Below, piece after piece: positions 44,526 through 52,680 of a stretch of 64,000 nt of DNA; position 1 is the first letter of the stretch, and every line of letters begins with the position of its first letter. The DNA lies in the NCBI GenBank assembly GCA_002428015.1, contig DIZW01000073.1:7632-71631 (forward strand), given 5' to 3'. A model generated the notes under the pieces. That model made no database searches. It was given only the letters and a program-made list of their open reading frames with translations, and was not told the origin of the DNA. The position numbers and the translations under genes were made by a program. This DNA comes from Oxalobacteraceae bacterium UBA6018. GTDB taxonomy: Bacteria > Pseudomonadota > Gammaproteobacteria > Burkholderiales > Burkholderiaceae_D.

Positions 44526-45506
44526 CTATATCACCTGCAGCATGATCTTGCCCACGTGGGCAGAGCTTTCCATCAGCGCGTGGGCGGCGGCGGCCTGCTC
44601 GAGGGGGAAGCTGCGGTAGATTACGGGACGGACGGTGCCGGCCTCGATCAGCGGCCAGACTTTTTCGCGCAGGCGCCAGGCGATGGCGGCCTTGAACGCC
44701 ACCGGGCGCGGGCGCAGGGTCGAGCCGCTGATGCTCAGGCGGCGCCGCAGCACCTGGCCCAAATCCACCGTGGCCTTGGCCCCGCCCAGCAGCGCGATCA
44801 GGGCGATGCGCCCGTCGTCGGCCAGGCAGTCGATTTCGCGCGCCAGGTAGTCGCCGCCGACCATGTCGAGGATCACGTCCACGCCCTTGCCACCGGTGAG
44901 CTCCTTGACCACGGCGCCGAAATCCTCGCTGCGGTAATTGATGGCGCGCACCGCGCCCAGCGCCTCGCAGGCGCGGCACTTGTCGTCGTCGCCGGCGGTG
45001 GCGAACACCCGGTGTCCGAGCGCGCTGGCGATCTGGATCGCCGCCACGCCGATGCCCGAACTGCCGCCCTGCACCAGCAGGGTCTCGGCGCCGCTCAGGT
45101 GGGCGCGGTCGAACACGTTGCTCCACACGGTAAAGAAGGTCTCGGGCAGCGAGGCCGCCTCGAGCGCGCTCAGGCCGGCCGGCAGCGGCAGGCACTGCTG
45201 CAGCGGGGCCGCGCAATACTCGGCGTAACCACCGCCCTGCACCAGCGCGCACACCATGTCGCCCAAACGGAATTGACTGCCGGCCAGGTCGCCGGCGACG
45301 ATTTCGCCCGCCACCTCCAGTCCCGGCAAGGGCGAGGCGCCCGGCGGCACCGGGTAGTGCCCGAGGCGCTGCAGCACGTCCGGCCGGTTGACGCCGGCCG
45401 CATGCACCTTGATCAGGATTTCGCCCGCCTTGAGTTCGGGCAGCGGACGCTCACACAGCGTGAGCACTTCGGGAGGGCCGGGTTGCCGGATGTCGATGGC
45501 GCGCAT
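44526..45506 (-). CDS. NAD(P)H-quinone oxidoreductase (PIG3/Qor type)
   Basis: 326 residues of the zinc-free medium-chain dehydrogenase family. N-terminal MRAIDIRQPGPPEVLTLCER, the catalytic-domain motif HAAGVNRPDVLQRLGHYPVP, and the cofactor loop LVQGGSSGIGVAAIQIAS. ALLGGAKATVDLGQVLRRRL follows as in PIG3-like enzymes. It lacks the structural zinc Cys cluster and reduces quinones with NADPH in one-electron steps in relatives. The start at 45506 is used because the upstream frame shows no match. It precedes tpiA by about 100 bases, probably independent. Confidence 0.9.
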   Translation of the reverse strand: MRAIDIRQPGPPEVLTLCERPLPELKAGEILIKVHAAGVNRPDVLQRLGHYPVPPGASPLPGLEVAGEIVAGDLAGSQFRLGDMVCALVQGGGYAEYCAAPLQQCLPLPAGLSALEAASLPETFFTVWSNVFDRAHLSGAETLLVQGGSSGIGVAAIQIASALGHRVFATAGDDDKCRACEALGAVRAINYRSEDFGAVVKELTGGKGVDVILDMVGGDYLAREIDCLADDGRIALIALLGGAKATVDLGQVLRRRLSISGSTLRPRPVAFKAAIAWRLREKVWPLIEAGTVRPVIYRSFPLEQAAAAHALMESSAHVGKIMLQVI

Positions 45507-45681
45507 GGACGGACTCGCAAGATGTGAAAAAAGCTGATTGTACGTCAACCAGAAAAGATGACAGGCCCGCCAATGATGTCCTGACCGCAATATAAATTTG
45601 CGAATTGCATGTAAATTTCTCTAAGTAAATTTAAATTGTTGTGTGATAATACAAATAACAACCCACAACAAGGAAAACCCC

Positions 45682-46401
45682 ATGTCCCTCACGAAGTCCG
45701 GCGCCATCGCCGCCGCCCTTGCCTTCTCCCTGTTTCAAATGGCACCTGCGCAGGCAGAACTGATCAGCAATGGCGGCTTCGAGTCGGGGTTGACCGGCTG
45801 GACCGTCACCGGCCCCAACACCTCCGGTTGCGGCCGGAATTTCAACGTCTCCACCAGCGGCAGCGCGGCCGGCTGCACCGGCTACGCGCCGATTCCGGCT
45901 GGCTTCGTGGCGCCGCATTCGGGCACCAATGCGGCCTATGCGGCGTTCGACGGCGCCGGTCCGTTGCACCACACCATCACCGAGACCTTCGCCGTGCCGC
46001 TGTCGACGGGCGCGGCCACCCTGAGCTGGTATGACGCGATCGGCTTCGGCAAAGGCTGGACCTTCCGGCAGCCACGCATCTATTCGGTGAACCTTTTCAA
46101 CAGCAGCGACGCCCTGGTCGGCACGCTGTTCAGCGAGAGCTTCACCAACCCGGCGGCCGGCACGTTCCAAAACTGGACCAACCACACGGTCGACTTATCG
46201 CCATACATGGCGTCGCTGTCGGGCACCAACGCGAAGATCCAGTTCGACCTGTTCATACCGCAAGTATCCACCGGGCCGGGCGCGTTCGGCCTCGACGACG
46301 TCTCGATCCTGGAGACGGCCGCCGTCCCTGAACCGGCGTCGATCGCCCTGCTGCTGCTGGGCGTGGCCGGAGTCGCCGTGGCGCGCCGCCGCCGCGCATA
46401 A
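45682..46401 (+). CDS. PEP-CTERM sorted exported protein
   Basis: 239 residues. Signal peptide (SGAIAAALAFSLFQMAPAQA) then a beta-rich domain starting ELISNGGFESGLTGWTV, resembling carbohydrate-binding-like folds of PEP-CTERM proteins, and a C-terminal sorting signal VPEPASIALLLLGVAGVAVA followed by RRRRA. The sorting signal is cleaved by exosortase (EpsH/XrtA type), which is not in this window. Such proteins are linked to exopolysaccharide production. Ribosome site AAGGAA lies 9 bases before ATG 45682. AT-rich upstream DNA (45590-45680) should hold the promoter. Confidence 0.9.
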   Translation: MSLTKSGAIAAALAFSLFQMAPAQAELISNGGFESGLTGWTVTGPNTSGCGRNFNVSTSGSAAGCTGYAPIPAGFVAPHSGTNAAYAAFDGAGPLHHTITETFAVPLSTGAATLSWYDAIGFGKGWTFRQPRIYSVNLFNSSDALVGTLFSESFTNPAAGTFQNWTNHTVDLSPYMASLSGTNAKIQFDLFIPQVSTGPGAFGLDDVSILETAAVPEPASIALLLLGVAGVAVARRRRA

Positions 46402-46636
46402 GCACTGACGCACTCGCGCGCCGGCGTCGGCCCGCGTGTTCGGGCGGCGCCGGCGCCAGCCACCCTCCAGGATTGCTGGCGCGCGCAAACCACGCGCCGG
46501 ACTGGATTCTATTGCGTAGGCGCTCCATCGCAGCCAGGGCGCACGATCAGCGCCCTGGCATGCGACATGGTTATGCGCGGGCGCCGGGTCCGCATCGCCC
46601 GCGCCGCACCAGCTTGACCTCAGCGCCGCACGCATC
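46402..46636. other. Intergenic region after the PEP-CTERM gene
   Basis: GC-rich region with no gene and no obvious terminator. A GC-rich stretch (46420-46460, GCCGGCGTCGG and GGCGGCGCCGGCG) could form a stem. It runs into the short tandem repeat that precedes the GMC gene. Confidence 0.35.
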
Positions 46637-46713
46637 GCCTCACCTCACCGCTTACCCTCCTCGGCTGACCTCATCGTTTGACCTCACAGCTCGACCTCAT
46701 CGCTTGACCGTCC
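46637..46713. repeat. Short tandem repeat, 12-14 bp units
   Basis: Six units of consensus GCTTGACCTCATC (12-14 bases) start at 46637, 46650, 46664, 46676, 46689 and 46702; a further copy, GCTTGACCTCA, is at 46612. Lengths vary by one base so no frame is kept. The array lies about 100 bases before the GMC gene start, where it might affect its promoter. Confidence 0.7.
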
Positions 46714-46810
46714 ACAAAACGACCCGGCCTTCCGCCCACCTGGCATGCATCACGATGGCCTAGCATCCCCAGGGTTTGACCGCGCCGCCCGCGCCGCCCA
46801 TACTGCACGG

Positions 46811-48121
46811 ATGACATCAGCACTCGACACCTCCTACGACGCCATCGTGGCCGGCAGCGGCCCGGGTGGCGCCGCCGTCGCGCGCGAACTGGCCATGGGC
46901 GGCGCCCGCGTGCTGATCCTCGAACAAGGCGGTGCCGCGCCGCTGGCCGGCACCGTGACCCAGATGGCGCGCATGGCCGCCATACCTGGCAAGGGCGCGT
47001 TCCTGCACAGCGACGGCTCGCTGCTGGTGCAGGGCATCACCGCCGGCGGCAGCTCGGCCGTCAACTTCGCCACCGCGGCCGCCCCGCCGCTGGCCCTGTT
47101 CGCCGCGTACGGAGTCGACCTGGCGCCGGCGCTGGCCGCCCTGCGCGCCCAGTTGCCGATCGCGCCGCTGCCCGACGCGCTGATCGGACCGATGGCCACC
47201 CGCATCATGGCCGCGGCGCGCGCCTCCGGCCTGGACTGGCACAAGTTCGACAAGATGATCAGGGCACCGGCCTGCCGCGCCGGCTGCTGGCGCTGCGCCT
47301 ACGGCTGCCCGTTCGGCGCCAAGTGGAGCGCGCGCGATTTCCTCGACGAGGCCGCGCGCCACGGCGCCCGCCTGGTCGACCAGGCGCGGGTGCTGCGCGT
47401 GGTGCTCGAGGACGGCCGCGCGCGCGGGGTGGAAGTGGTGCACGGCGGGCGCACCCACACGGTCGCCGCGCCGCTGGTGGTGCTGGCCGGCGGCGGCATC
47501 GGCAGCCCGCGCCTGCTGCACAACTCCGGCCTGGCGCCGCGCCGCAGCCCGTTCTTCAGCGACCCGGTGGTGGCCGTGATCGGCACCGCCGACGATATCG
47601 ACGGCGGCGCCGAGGTGCCGATGGCGGCTGGCCTGCGCCTGGACGACGAGGGCGTCACCCTGGCCGACATGACCCTGCCCGGGCCGATGTACCAGGCCTT
47701 CGCGCTGCAGGCCGGACGCGTCGACCGGGTCGGCGCGCACCGGCGCAGCCTGACCGTGATGGTCAAGATCCGCGACGAGATCGGCGGCAGCGTCGGCCCG
47801 CACTGGGTCAACAAGCACCTGCGCGCGGCCGACCGCGCCAAGCTCGATCACGGCATCGGGATCGCGCGCACGGTGCTGGCCGCGGCCGGCGCGCGCAAGC
47901 TGTTCCAGACCCACCATTTCGCCGCGCATCCGGGCGGCAGCGTGCGTATCGGGGCCGGGGTCGACAGCGACCTGCGCACCCGCGCCGCCGGCCTGTACGT
48001 GTGCGACGCCTCGGTGATCCCGCAAGCCTGGGGCCTGCCGCCCACCCTCACCCTGCTATGCCTGGGCAAGCGCCTGGGCCAGCATTTGAGCGCTCAGAGC
48101 TTGAGCGTTTTTCGGGCGTGA
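46811..48121 (+). CDS. GMC-type FAD oxidoreductase
   Basis: 436 residues. The FAD-binding loop is AGSGPGGAAVARELAMGG at residues 13-30, GSSAVNFA follows, and the C-terminal GMC region has HHFAAHPGGSVRIG (active-site His), and DASVIPQAWGLPPTLTLL. Between residues about 154 and 168 lies a Cys cluster (CRAGCWRCAYGC), spacing C-x3-C-x2-C-x3-C, known in the long-chain alcohol oxidase and related GMC proteins. At 436 residues it is shorter than the usual 500-560 of the family. It likely oxidises an alcohol or sterol-like substrate. Start ATG 46811 fits the family. Confidence 0.85.
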   Translation: MTSALDTSYDAIVAGSGPGGAAVARELAMGGARVLILEQGGAAPLAGTVTQMARMAAIPGKGAFLHSDGSLLVQGITAGGSSAVNFATAAAPPLALFAAYGVDLAPALAALRAQLPIAPLPDALIGPMATRIMAAARASGLDWHKFDKMIRAPACRAGCWRCAYGCPFGAKWSARDFLDEAARHGARLVDQARVLRVVLEDGRARGVEVVHGGRTHTVAAPLVVLAGGGIGSPRLLHNSGLAPRRSPFFSDPVVAVIGTADDIDGGAEVPMAAGLRLDDEGVTLADMTLPGPMYQAFALQAGRVDRVGAHRRSLTVMVKIRDEIGGSVGPHWVNKHLRAADRAKLDHGIGIARTVLAAAGARKLFQTHHFAAHPGGSVRIGAGVDSDLRTRAAGLYVCDASVIPQAWGLPPTLTLLCLGKRLGQHLSAQSLSVFRA

Positions 48122-48131
48122 CCGAGCAGCG

Positions 48132-48220
48132 CACCAGAAAGAGGCCAATCTAGGCGCAAAGCACAGCCATAGCTCGGGCTATGGCGAGCATTTGCAACGA
48201 CGAGTGGGCACTTTCTGGTG
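48132..48220. repeat. 89-bp nested palindrome between convergent genes
   Basis: Outer arms CACCAGAAAG (48132-48141) and CTTTCTGGTG (48211-48220) match perfectly. Inside is GCAAA/TTTGC (48156-48160 and 48191-48195) and a central hairpin GCCATAGC (48166-48173) and GCTATGGC (48178-48185) with a 4-base loop. It lies 10 bases after the GMC stop and ends 36 bases before the convergent GlcG-like gene ends. This is the layout of REP-like elements or a bidirectional terminator; no T run follows. Confidence 0.75.
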
Positions 48221-48255
48221 TGATGAGCGGGCATGATCGACATACTCTCAAGCTC

Positions 48256-48663
48256 TCAGGCGGCCAGGGCGGCGATGCCGGCCTTGGCCACCTGCGCGTC
48301 CTGGTCGGACTTGACGCCCGACACCCCGACCGCGCCCACCACGTGGCCGTCGACGATGATCGGCACCCCGCCCTCGAGCATGCCTTCGACGAAGGGCGCC
48401 GTCACGAAGGCGGTGCGGCCGTTGTTGATGATGTCCTCATACACCTTCGACTCGCGCCGCGCCAGCGCCGAGGTCTTGGCCTTGGCCGGCGCCATGTGCG
48501 AGGTCAGTGGGCCGGCCCCGTCCAGGCGCTGCAGCGCCAGCAGGTGGCCGCCGTCGTCGGCGATGGCGATGGAGACGGCCCAGCCGTTGGCCAGGGCTTC
48601 AGCCTCGGCCGCGGCGGCGATCTTCTTGACGTCGGCCGCGTTCAGTACCGGTTTGGTGTGCAT
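48256..48663 (-). CDS. GlcG/HbpS-like (DUF336) protein
   Basis: 135 residues. It matches the GlcG/HbpS family: ADVKKIAAAAEAEALANGWA, ADDGGHLLALQRLDGA, and the C-terminal GGVPIIVDGHVVGAVGVSGV with D/Q-rich end. HbpS binds haem in Streptomyces; the exact role of most members is unknown. Start ATG 48663 fits the family and the sequence is cytoplasmic with no signal peptide. It faces the GMC gene and follows a patatin gene by 46 bases in the same direction. Confidence 0.9.
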   Translation of the reverse strand: MHTKPVLNAADVKKIAAAAEAEALANGWAVSIAIADDGGHLLALQRLDGAGPLTSHMAPAKAKTSALARRESKVYEDIINNGRTAFVTAPFVEGMLEGGVPIIVDGHVVGAVGVSGVKSDQDAQVAKAGIAALAA

Positions 48664-48709
48664 GGTAATTCCTTATGGTGGTGGATGGACAAGGTGAAGG
48701 GACGCCCGC

Positions 48710-49630
48710 TCACGGCTGCTGCCTGGCCTTGAGCTTGGCTTTGAGCTGGGGCATCATGGCGGCGGCGGCCTGCTCGCCGGCCAGGATGGCGACGTTGCGC
48801 GAATTGAAGTCGTTGCCGCCCATCGTGCCCAGGCTGGGCTGGATGACCACGTCGGCATCCTTGAGCTCGTAGTGGTTCAAGCGCTGGCCCATGATGCTGA
48901 AGGTCTGCATCAGCACCTCGAGCGAGCTGACCGCGGCCTGGGCGTCGGTCTGGGTGGAGATATTGACGGCGATGATGAAGTCGGCGCCCATCTCGCGCGC
49001 GAAGCGCACCGGCACCGGCGCCACCAGCCCGCCGTCCACGTAGGAATGGCTGCCGATGCGCACCGGCTGGAACACGCTGGGCACCGACGAGGAGGCGCGC
49101 ACGGCCTGGCCCGTGTTACCGCGCTGGAACAGGATCGGCTGGCCGTTCTGCAGGTCGGTGGCGACGGCGCCGAAGTGGCGCGCCAGCTTTTCGATCGGCA
49201 GGTTGTGCACGGCCTTGTTGACGTAGTTCTGCAGGGCCTCGCCTTTGAGCACGCCCGAAGACTTGCTGAACAGCGGCAGCGCCCAGTCCGAGATGGTGGC
49301 CTCGTCCATGTCCATCGCGATCTTCTGCAGCGCGAAGCCGTCGTAGCCGGACGCGTACAGGGCGCCCACCACGCTGCCGGCGCTGGTGCCGACCACGATG
49401 TCCGGGTAGATGCCTTGCGCTTCGAGCGCCTTGATCACGCCGATGTGAGCGAAGCCGCGCGCGGCCCCCCCGCCCAGGGCCAGGCCGATCCTGAGCTTGC
49501 GCGGCGCCGGCGCGACCGGCACCGGGGCGGGCACGGCGAGCGGATTGCTGGCCGGGGCGCGCGGCGTGGAGCCGCAGCCGGCCAGTAAGAGAGCGAGCGC
49601 GGCGAGCGCGAAACGGCGGGAAGGCATCAT
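48710..49630 (-). CDS. Patatin-like phospholipase, lipoprotein
   Basis: 306 residues. The N-terminus is a lipoprotein signal (ALAALALLLAGCGS, lipobox LAGC) then a Pro/Ala linker, then a patatin core: oxyanion loop GGGAARGFAH, nucleophile GTSAGS (Ser in a GxSxG-like motif) and DGG with catalytic Asp. It is of the RssA/YchK group, but anchored at the membrane. Likely a lipase/acyl hydrolase acting on envelope phospholipids. Two adjacent ATGs (49630 and 49627) precede the signal; an upstream frame has no signal value. It lies near the phoR tail repeat. Confidence 0.88.
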   Translation of the reverse strand: MMPSRRFALAALALLLAGCGSTPRAPASNPLAVPAPVPVAPAPRKLRIGLALGGGAARGFAHIGVIKALEAQGIYPDIVVGTSAGSVVGALYASGYDGFALQKIAMDMDEATISDWALPLFSKSSGVLKGEALQNYVNKAVHNLPIEKLARHFGAVATDLQNGQPILFQRGNTGQAVRASSSVPSVFQPVRIGSHSYVDGGLVAPVPVRFAREMGADFIIAVNISTQTDAQAAVSSLEVLMQTFSIMGQRLNHYELKDADVVIQPSLGTMGGNDFNSRNVAILAGEQAAAAMMPQLKAKLKARQQP

Positions 49631-49711
49631 GGTTACGGAGGGTAAAAGTTCGGCGTGTGCGATTGTAAAGCATCCGGCGAGCTGCTCCTTAGCCACGCCT
49701 TAAAAACCGCA

Positions 49712-49925
49712 GCGCGCCGGCGGCGGGTTCCGCGCCACCGAACTGGCTAAACCAGCACCGGCGGCGAGTCTCTCCACTACTGAACTGGCTAAACTCGCGC
49801 CGGCGGCGCGTCGCTACACATCGAACTGGCTGAAATCGCGCCGGCGGGAGCCCCTACAAACCGAACTGGCTAAAACAGCTAAAAGCCGCACCCGCGGCGG
49901 CCCCCTACACCACCGAGCTGGCCGG
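49712..49925. repeat. ~41-bp minisatellite, five units, last unit overlapping phoR
   Basis: AACTGGCT recurs at 49741, 49783, 49824 and 49864, with spacing 42, 41 and 40 bases, and the variant AGCTGGCC at 49916 (52 further). Each unit reads roughly GCGCCGGCGG, then a variable part, then CTACA, and CGAACTGGCTAAA. The last unit includes the end of phoR, with CTACACCACCGAGCTGG where CTA is the phoR stop on the minus strand. The array thus seems to have arisen by duplication of the stop-codon region of phoR. Confidence 0.75.
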
Positions 49926-51212
49926 CAGGGCGGCGATGAAGCTGCTGCCCTTGCCCGGCTCGGACCTGATGGCCAGGCTGCCGCCATGGCGCAGCAGCAC
50001 GTGCTTGACGATGGCCAGCCCCAGCCCGGTGCCCTGGGTCTCGCGCGAGCGGCTCTTGTCGACCCGGTAGAAGCGCTCGGTCAGGCGCGCGATATGGCTC
50101 TGGTCGATGCCGATGCCAGTGTCGCTGACGACGAAGCGCGGGCCGTCGCCGCCCTTGCCCGCGTCGTGGCCACTCTCCCAGCGCAGCTGCACCTGGCCGC
50201 CCACGGGGGTGTAGCGCACCGCGTTCGAGGCCAGGTTGGCGAAAGCGCTGCGCAACTCCTCGTGGCTGCCGCGCACGTCCGGCCCGTCCACCACGGCCGT
50301 GATCTCGTGCTTGCCGCCGGACAGGGCGCGCGCCTCCTGCAGCACCTCCTCGACCAGGGCGCCGATGGCCACGCGCTCGGCGCGCAGCGGATAGTCGGCC
50401 GATTCCAGGCGCGACAGGGTCAGCATGTCCTCGATCAGGCGCTGCATGCGGTGGCCCTGCTCGGTCATGAGCTTGAGGTGGGCGGCGCGGGTGGCGCTGT
50501 CGAGCGGCATGTCGCTCGAGGCGATCTCCAGGAAGCCGACGATCACCGTCAGCGGCGTGCGCAGCTCGTGGGAGGCGTTGGCGATGAAGTCGCGCCGCAT
50601 CTCCTCGATCCGGTCCATCTCGGTGATGTCGTGGGTGACCAGGATCTGGCGCCGGTTCTCGAACGGGATGATCTGGCAGATCAGCTTGCGGTCGCGCAGT
50701 CTCAGCGTGAGCGGCTGCTCGTAGCGGCCCAGGATGATGTAGTCGATGAAGTCCGGATGGCGGATCAGGTTGGTCACGCGCATGCCCTTGTCGCGCGCCA
50801 TGGTCAGGCCCAGGTGGCGCTCGGCGGCAGGGTTGCACCATTCCAGAAATAGCACGTCGTCCATGATCGCCACGCCGTCCGGCAGCAGGTGCATGGCTTG
50901 GCGGAAGCGCGCCAGCCATTCGGTCAGCTCGGCCTGGTTGCGCTCGTCGTCGCGGCGCAGGCGGTACAGGCGCGCGAAGATGGCGGTCCAGGAACCCCAG
51001 CCGTCGGGCAGGCCCTCGCTGTTGGGCTTGTCGAGCCATTCGCCCAGTTGATATAGGTAGGACAGCTGGATCAGCAGCAGCGCCAGCATCGACAGGAAGG
51101 ACATCGTCAGGCCGGCGATCAGGCCGAACATCCAGCCCATCACGATCGAGCCCAGCAGGATGACCGACAGGCGCAGCAGCGCCGGTATCCAGAACAGCAC
51201 GCGTGGATTCAT
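49905..51212 (-). CDS. phoR: Phosphate regulon sensor kinase
   Basis: 435 residues. Two membrane helices at the N-terminus (about 6-50), a linker, a PAS domain about 95-190, HisKA with SHELRTPLTVIVGF (His215 phosphorylated), and an ATPase domain with N-box FANLASNAVRYT, G-boxes DTGIGI and GTGLGLAIVKH. It senses the Pst-PhoU complex and phosphorylates PhoB when phosphate is low. It lies 6 bases after phoB in a Pst-PhoU-PhoB-PhoR operon. Its last codons and stop make up the final unit of a tandem repeat. Confidence 0.96.
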   Translation of the reverse strand: MNPRVLFWIPALLRLSVILLGSIVMGWMFGLIAGLTMSFLSMLALLLIQLSYLYQLGEWLDKPNSEGLPDGWGSWTAIFARLYRLRRDDERNQAELTEWLARFRQAMHLLPDGVAIMDDVLFLEWCNPAAERHLGLTMARDKGMRVTNLIRHPDFIDYIILGRYEQPLTLRLRDRKLICQIIPFENRRQILVTHDITEMDRIEEMRRDFIANASHELRTPLTVIVGFLEIASSDMPLDSATRAAHLKLMTEQGHRMQRLIEDMLTLSRLESADYPLRAERVAIGALVEEVLQEARALSGGKHEITAVVDGPDVRGSHEELRSAFANLASNAVRYTPVGGQVQLRWESGHDAGKGGDGPRFVVSDTGIGIDQSHIARLTERFYRVDKSRSRETQGTGLGLAIVKHVLLRHGGSLAIRSEPGKGSSFIAALPASSVV

Positions 51213-51218
51213 GGACGC

Positions 51219-51908
51219 TTACTTCTCCGACAGCATGTAGCCGACGCTGCGCACGGTCTTGATGAGTTTTTCCGATTCCTTGAGGGCCTTGCGCAGGCGC
51301 AGCACGTGCACGTCGACGGTGCGCTCCTCGATCACCACATGGTCGCCCCACACCTTGTCGAGCAGCTGGCTGCGCGAGAACACCCGCTCCGGATGGGCCA
51401 GGAAGAACTTGAGCAGCTTGAACTCGGCGTGGCCGATGTCGATCTTGTTGCTGTCGATGGCCACCGTGCAGCTGACCGGGTCGAGCGTGACGGCGCCGGC
51501 GCTCATGACGGCCTGGGCATGCTCGGGCGCCTTGCGGCGCAGCAAGGCCTTGGCGCGCGCCAGCAGCTCGCGCGGCGAGAACGGCTTGGTGACGTAGTCG
51601 TCGGCGCCGTTGTTCAGGCCGGCGATCTTGTCCTCCTCCATGCTCTTGGCGGTGAGCATGATGACCGGGATCTCGCTGAAATTGCGGTCGGCGCGAATGC
51701 GCGCCAGCAGGCGCAGGCCGGTCTGGTCGGGCAGCATCCAGTCCAGCAGGATCAGGTGCGGCATGCGGCGCTGGATGAACTCCCAGGCCTCGGCGGTGGT
51801 GGCGGCGGCGCACACGTTCCAGCCCGCTTCGCGCAGCGAGAACGTGACCAGTTCCACGATCGCCGGTTCGTCTTCAACAATGAGTATGGTGGTTTTTTCG
51901 GCTGCCAT
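51219..51908 (-). CDS. phoB: Phosphate regulon response regulator
   Basis: 229 residues. Receiver domain with EDEPAIVELV, phospho-acceptor Asp56 in LLDWMLPDQTG and Lys in VTKPFSPREL; then the OmpR-type winged helix (about 130-229) with RVFSRSQLLDKVWG and RTVDVHVLRLRKALKE that reads Pho boxes. It binds tandem TGTCAT-type repeats in phosphate-starvation promoters, including the two found upstream of pstS and ppk in this window. It is 5 bases after phoU and 6 before phoR. Confidence 0.96.
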   Translation of the reverse strand: MAAEKTTILIVEDEPAIVELVTFSLREAGWNVCAAATTAEAWEFIQRRMPHLILLDWMLPDQTGLRLLARIRADRNFSEIPVIMLTAKSMEEDKIAGLNNGADDYVTKPFSPRELLARAKALLRRKAPEHAQAVMSAGAVTLDPVSCTVAIDSNKIDIGHAEFKLLKFFLAHPERVFSRSQLLDKVWGDHVVIEERTVDVHVLRLRKALKESEKLIKTVRSVGYMLSEK

Positions 51909-51913
51909 CGGTC

Positions 51914-52615
51914 TTATGCTGCTGGTTGATCCGGCACCGCGGGCTTGCTATGGCGGATGTCCTTGCCTTCGACCACGTAAATTACGTACTCGGCGATGTT
52001 CTTGGCGTGGTCGCCAATGCGTTCGATGGCCTTGGCCACCCACAAGGTGTCCAGCGCGGACGAGATGGTGCGCGGGTCTTCCATCATGAAGGTGATCAGG
52101 TTGCGCATGATGGAGCGGAACTCGTGGTCGATCACGGCGTCCTGGGCGATCAATTGCAGCGCCTGCTTGCCGTCCAGGCGCGCGAACGCGTCGAGCGCGT
52201 CGTGCAGCATGTCGGAGGTGGCGGTGGCGATGGTGCGCACCATTTCGTAGTGGTTCACGCCCACCGCCCCGCGTCCGTGCAGGTTCTTGGAGGTGCGCGC
52301 GATTTTCGCGGCCTCATCGCCGATGCGCTCGAGGTCGGTGATGACCTTGATCGTGGCCATGACCGTGCGCAGGTCGTTGGCGGTGGGCTGGCGCCGCACG
52401 ATCAGGTGGCTGCAGGCATCATCGAGCGACACCTCGAGCTGGTTGACGGCGTCGTCCTCGGCGATCACGCGGTCGGCGCGCTCGAGGTTGCCGATGCGAA
52501 AACAGGTCATGGCATCGAGAAACTGGGTCTCGACGATGCCGCCCATCAGCAGCACCTTCGAGCGGATCGTCTCGAGCTCGTGGTCGTACTGTTTGGATGA
52601 ATGCTCACCAATCAT
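51914..52615 (-). CDS. phoU: Phosphate transport system regulator PhoU
   Basis: 233 residues of a two-fold repeated helical domain, with the family motif Glu/Asp-rich helices ITDLERIGDEAAKIARTSKN and its second copy AKAIERIGDHAKNIAEYVIY, which bind metals. It restrains PhoR when phosphate is plentiful through contact with PstB. It lies 65 bases after pstB. The AT-rich spacer (52616-52665, ATTAATATATACCG on plus) might carry a secondary promoter for phoU-phoB-phoR. Confidence 0.96.
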   Translation of the reverse strand: MIGEHSSKQYDHELETIRSKVLLMGGIVETQFLDAMTCFRIGNLERADRVIAEDDAVNQLEVSLDDACSHLIVRRQPTANDLRTVMATIKVITDLERIGDEAAKIARTSKNLHGRGAVGVNHYEMVRTIATATSDMLHDALDAFARLDGKQALQLIAQDAVIDHEFRSIMRNLITFMMEDPRTISSALDTLWVAKAIERIGDHAKNIAEYVIYVVEGKDIRHSKPAVPDQPAA

Positions 52616-52680
52616 GCTGCTCTCCGAATTAATATATACCGTTTATATTGTAGATCAAATTGCAAGGAGCCATGCATCCG

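Noticed and set aside
49712..49925. CRISPR array considered for the regular repeat
   Set aside because: Units are degenerate and adjoin without unique spacers, spacing varies, no cas genes are near and the last unit is coding sequence.
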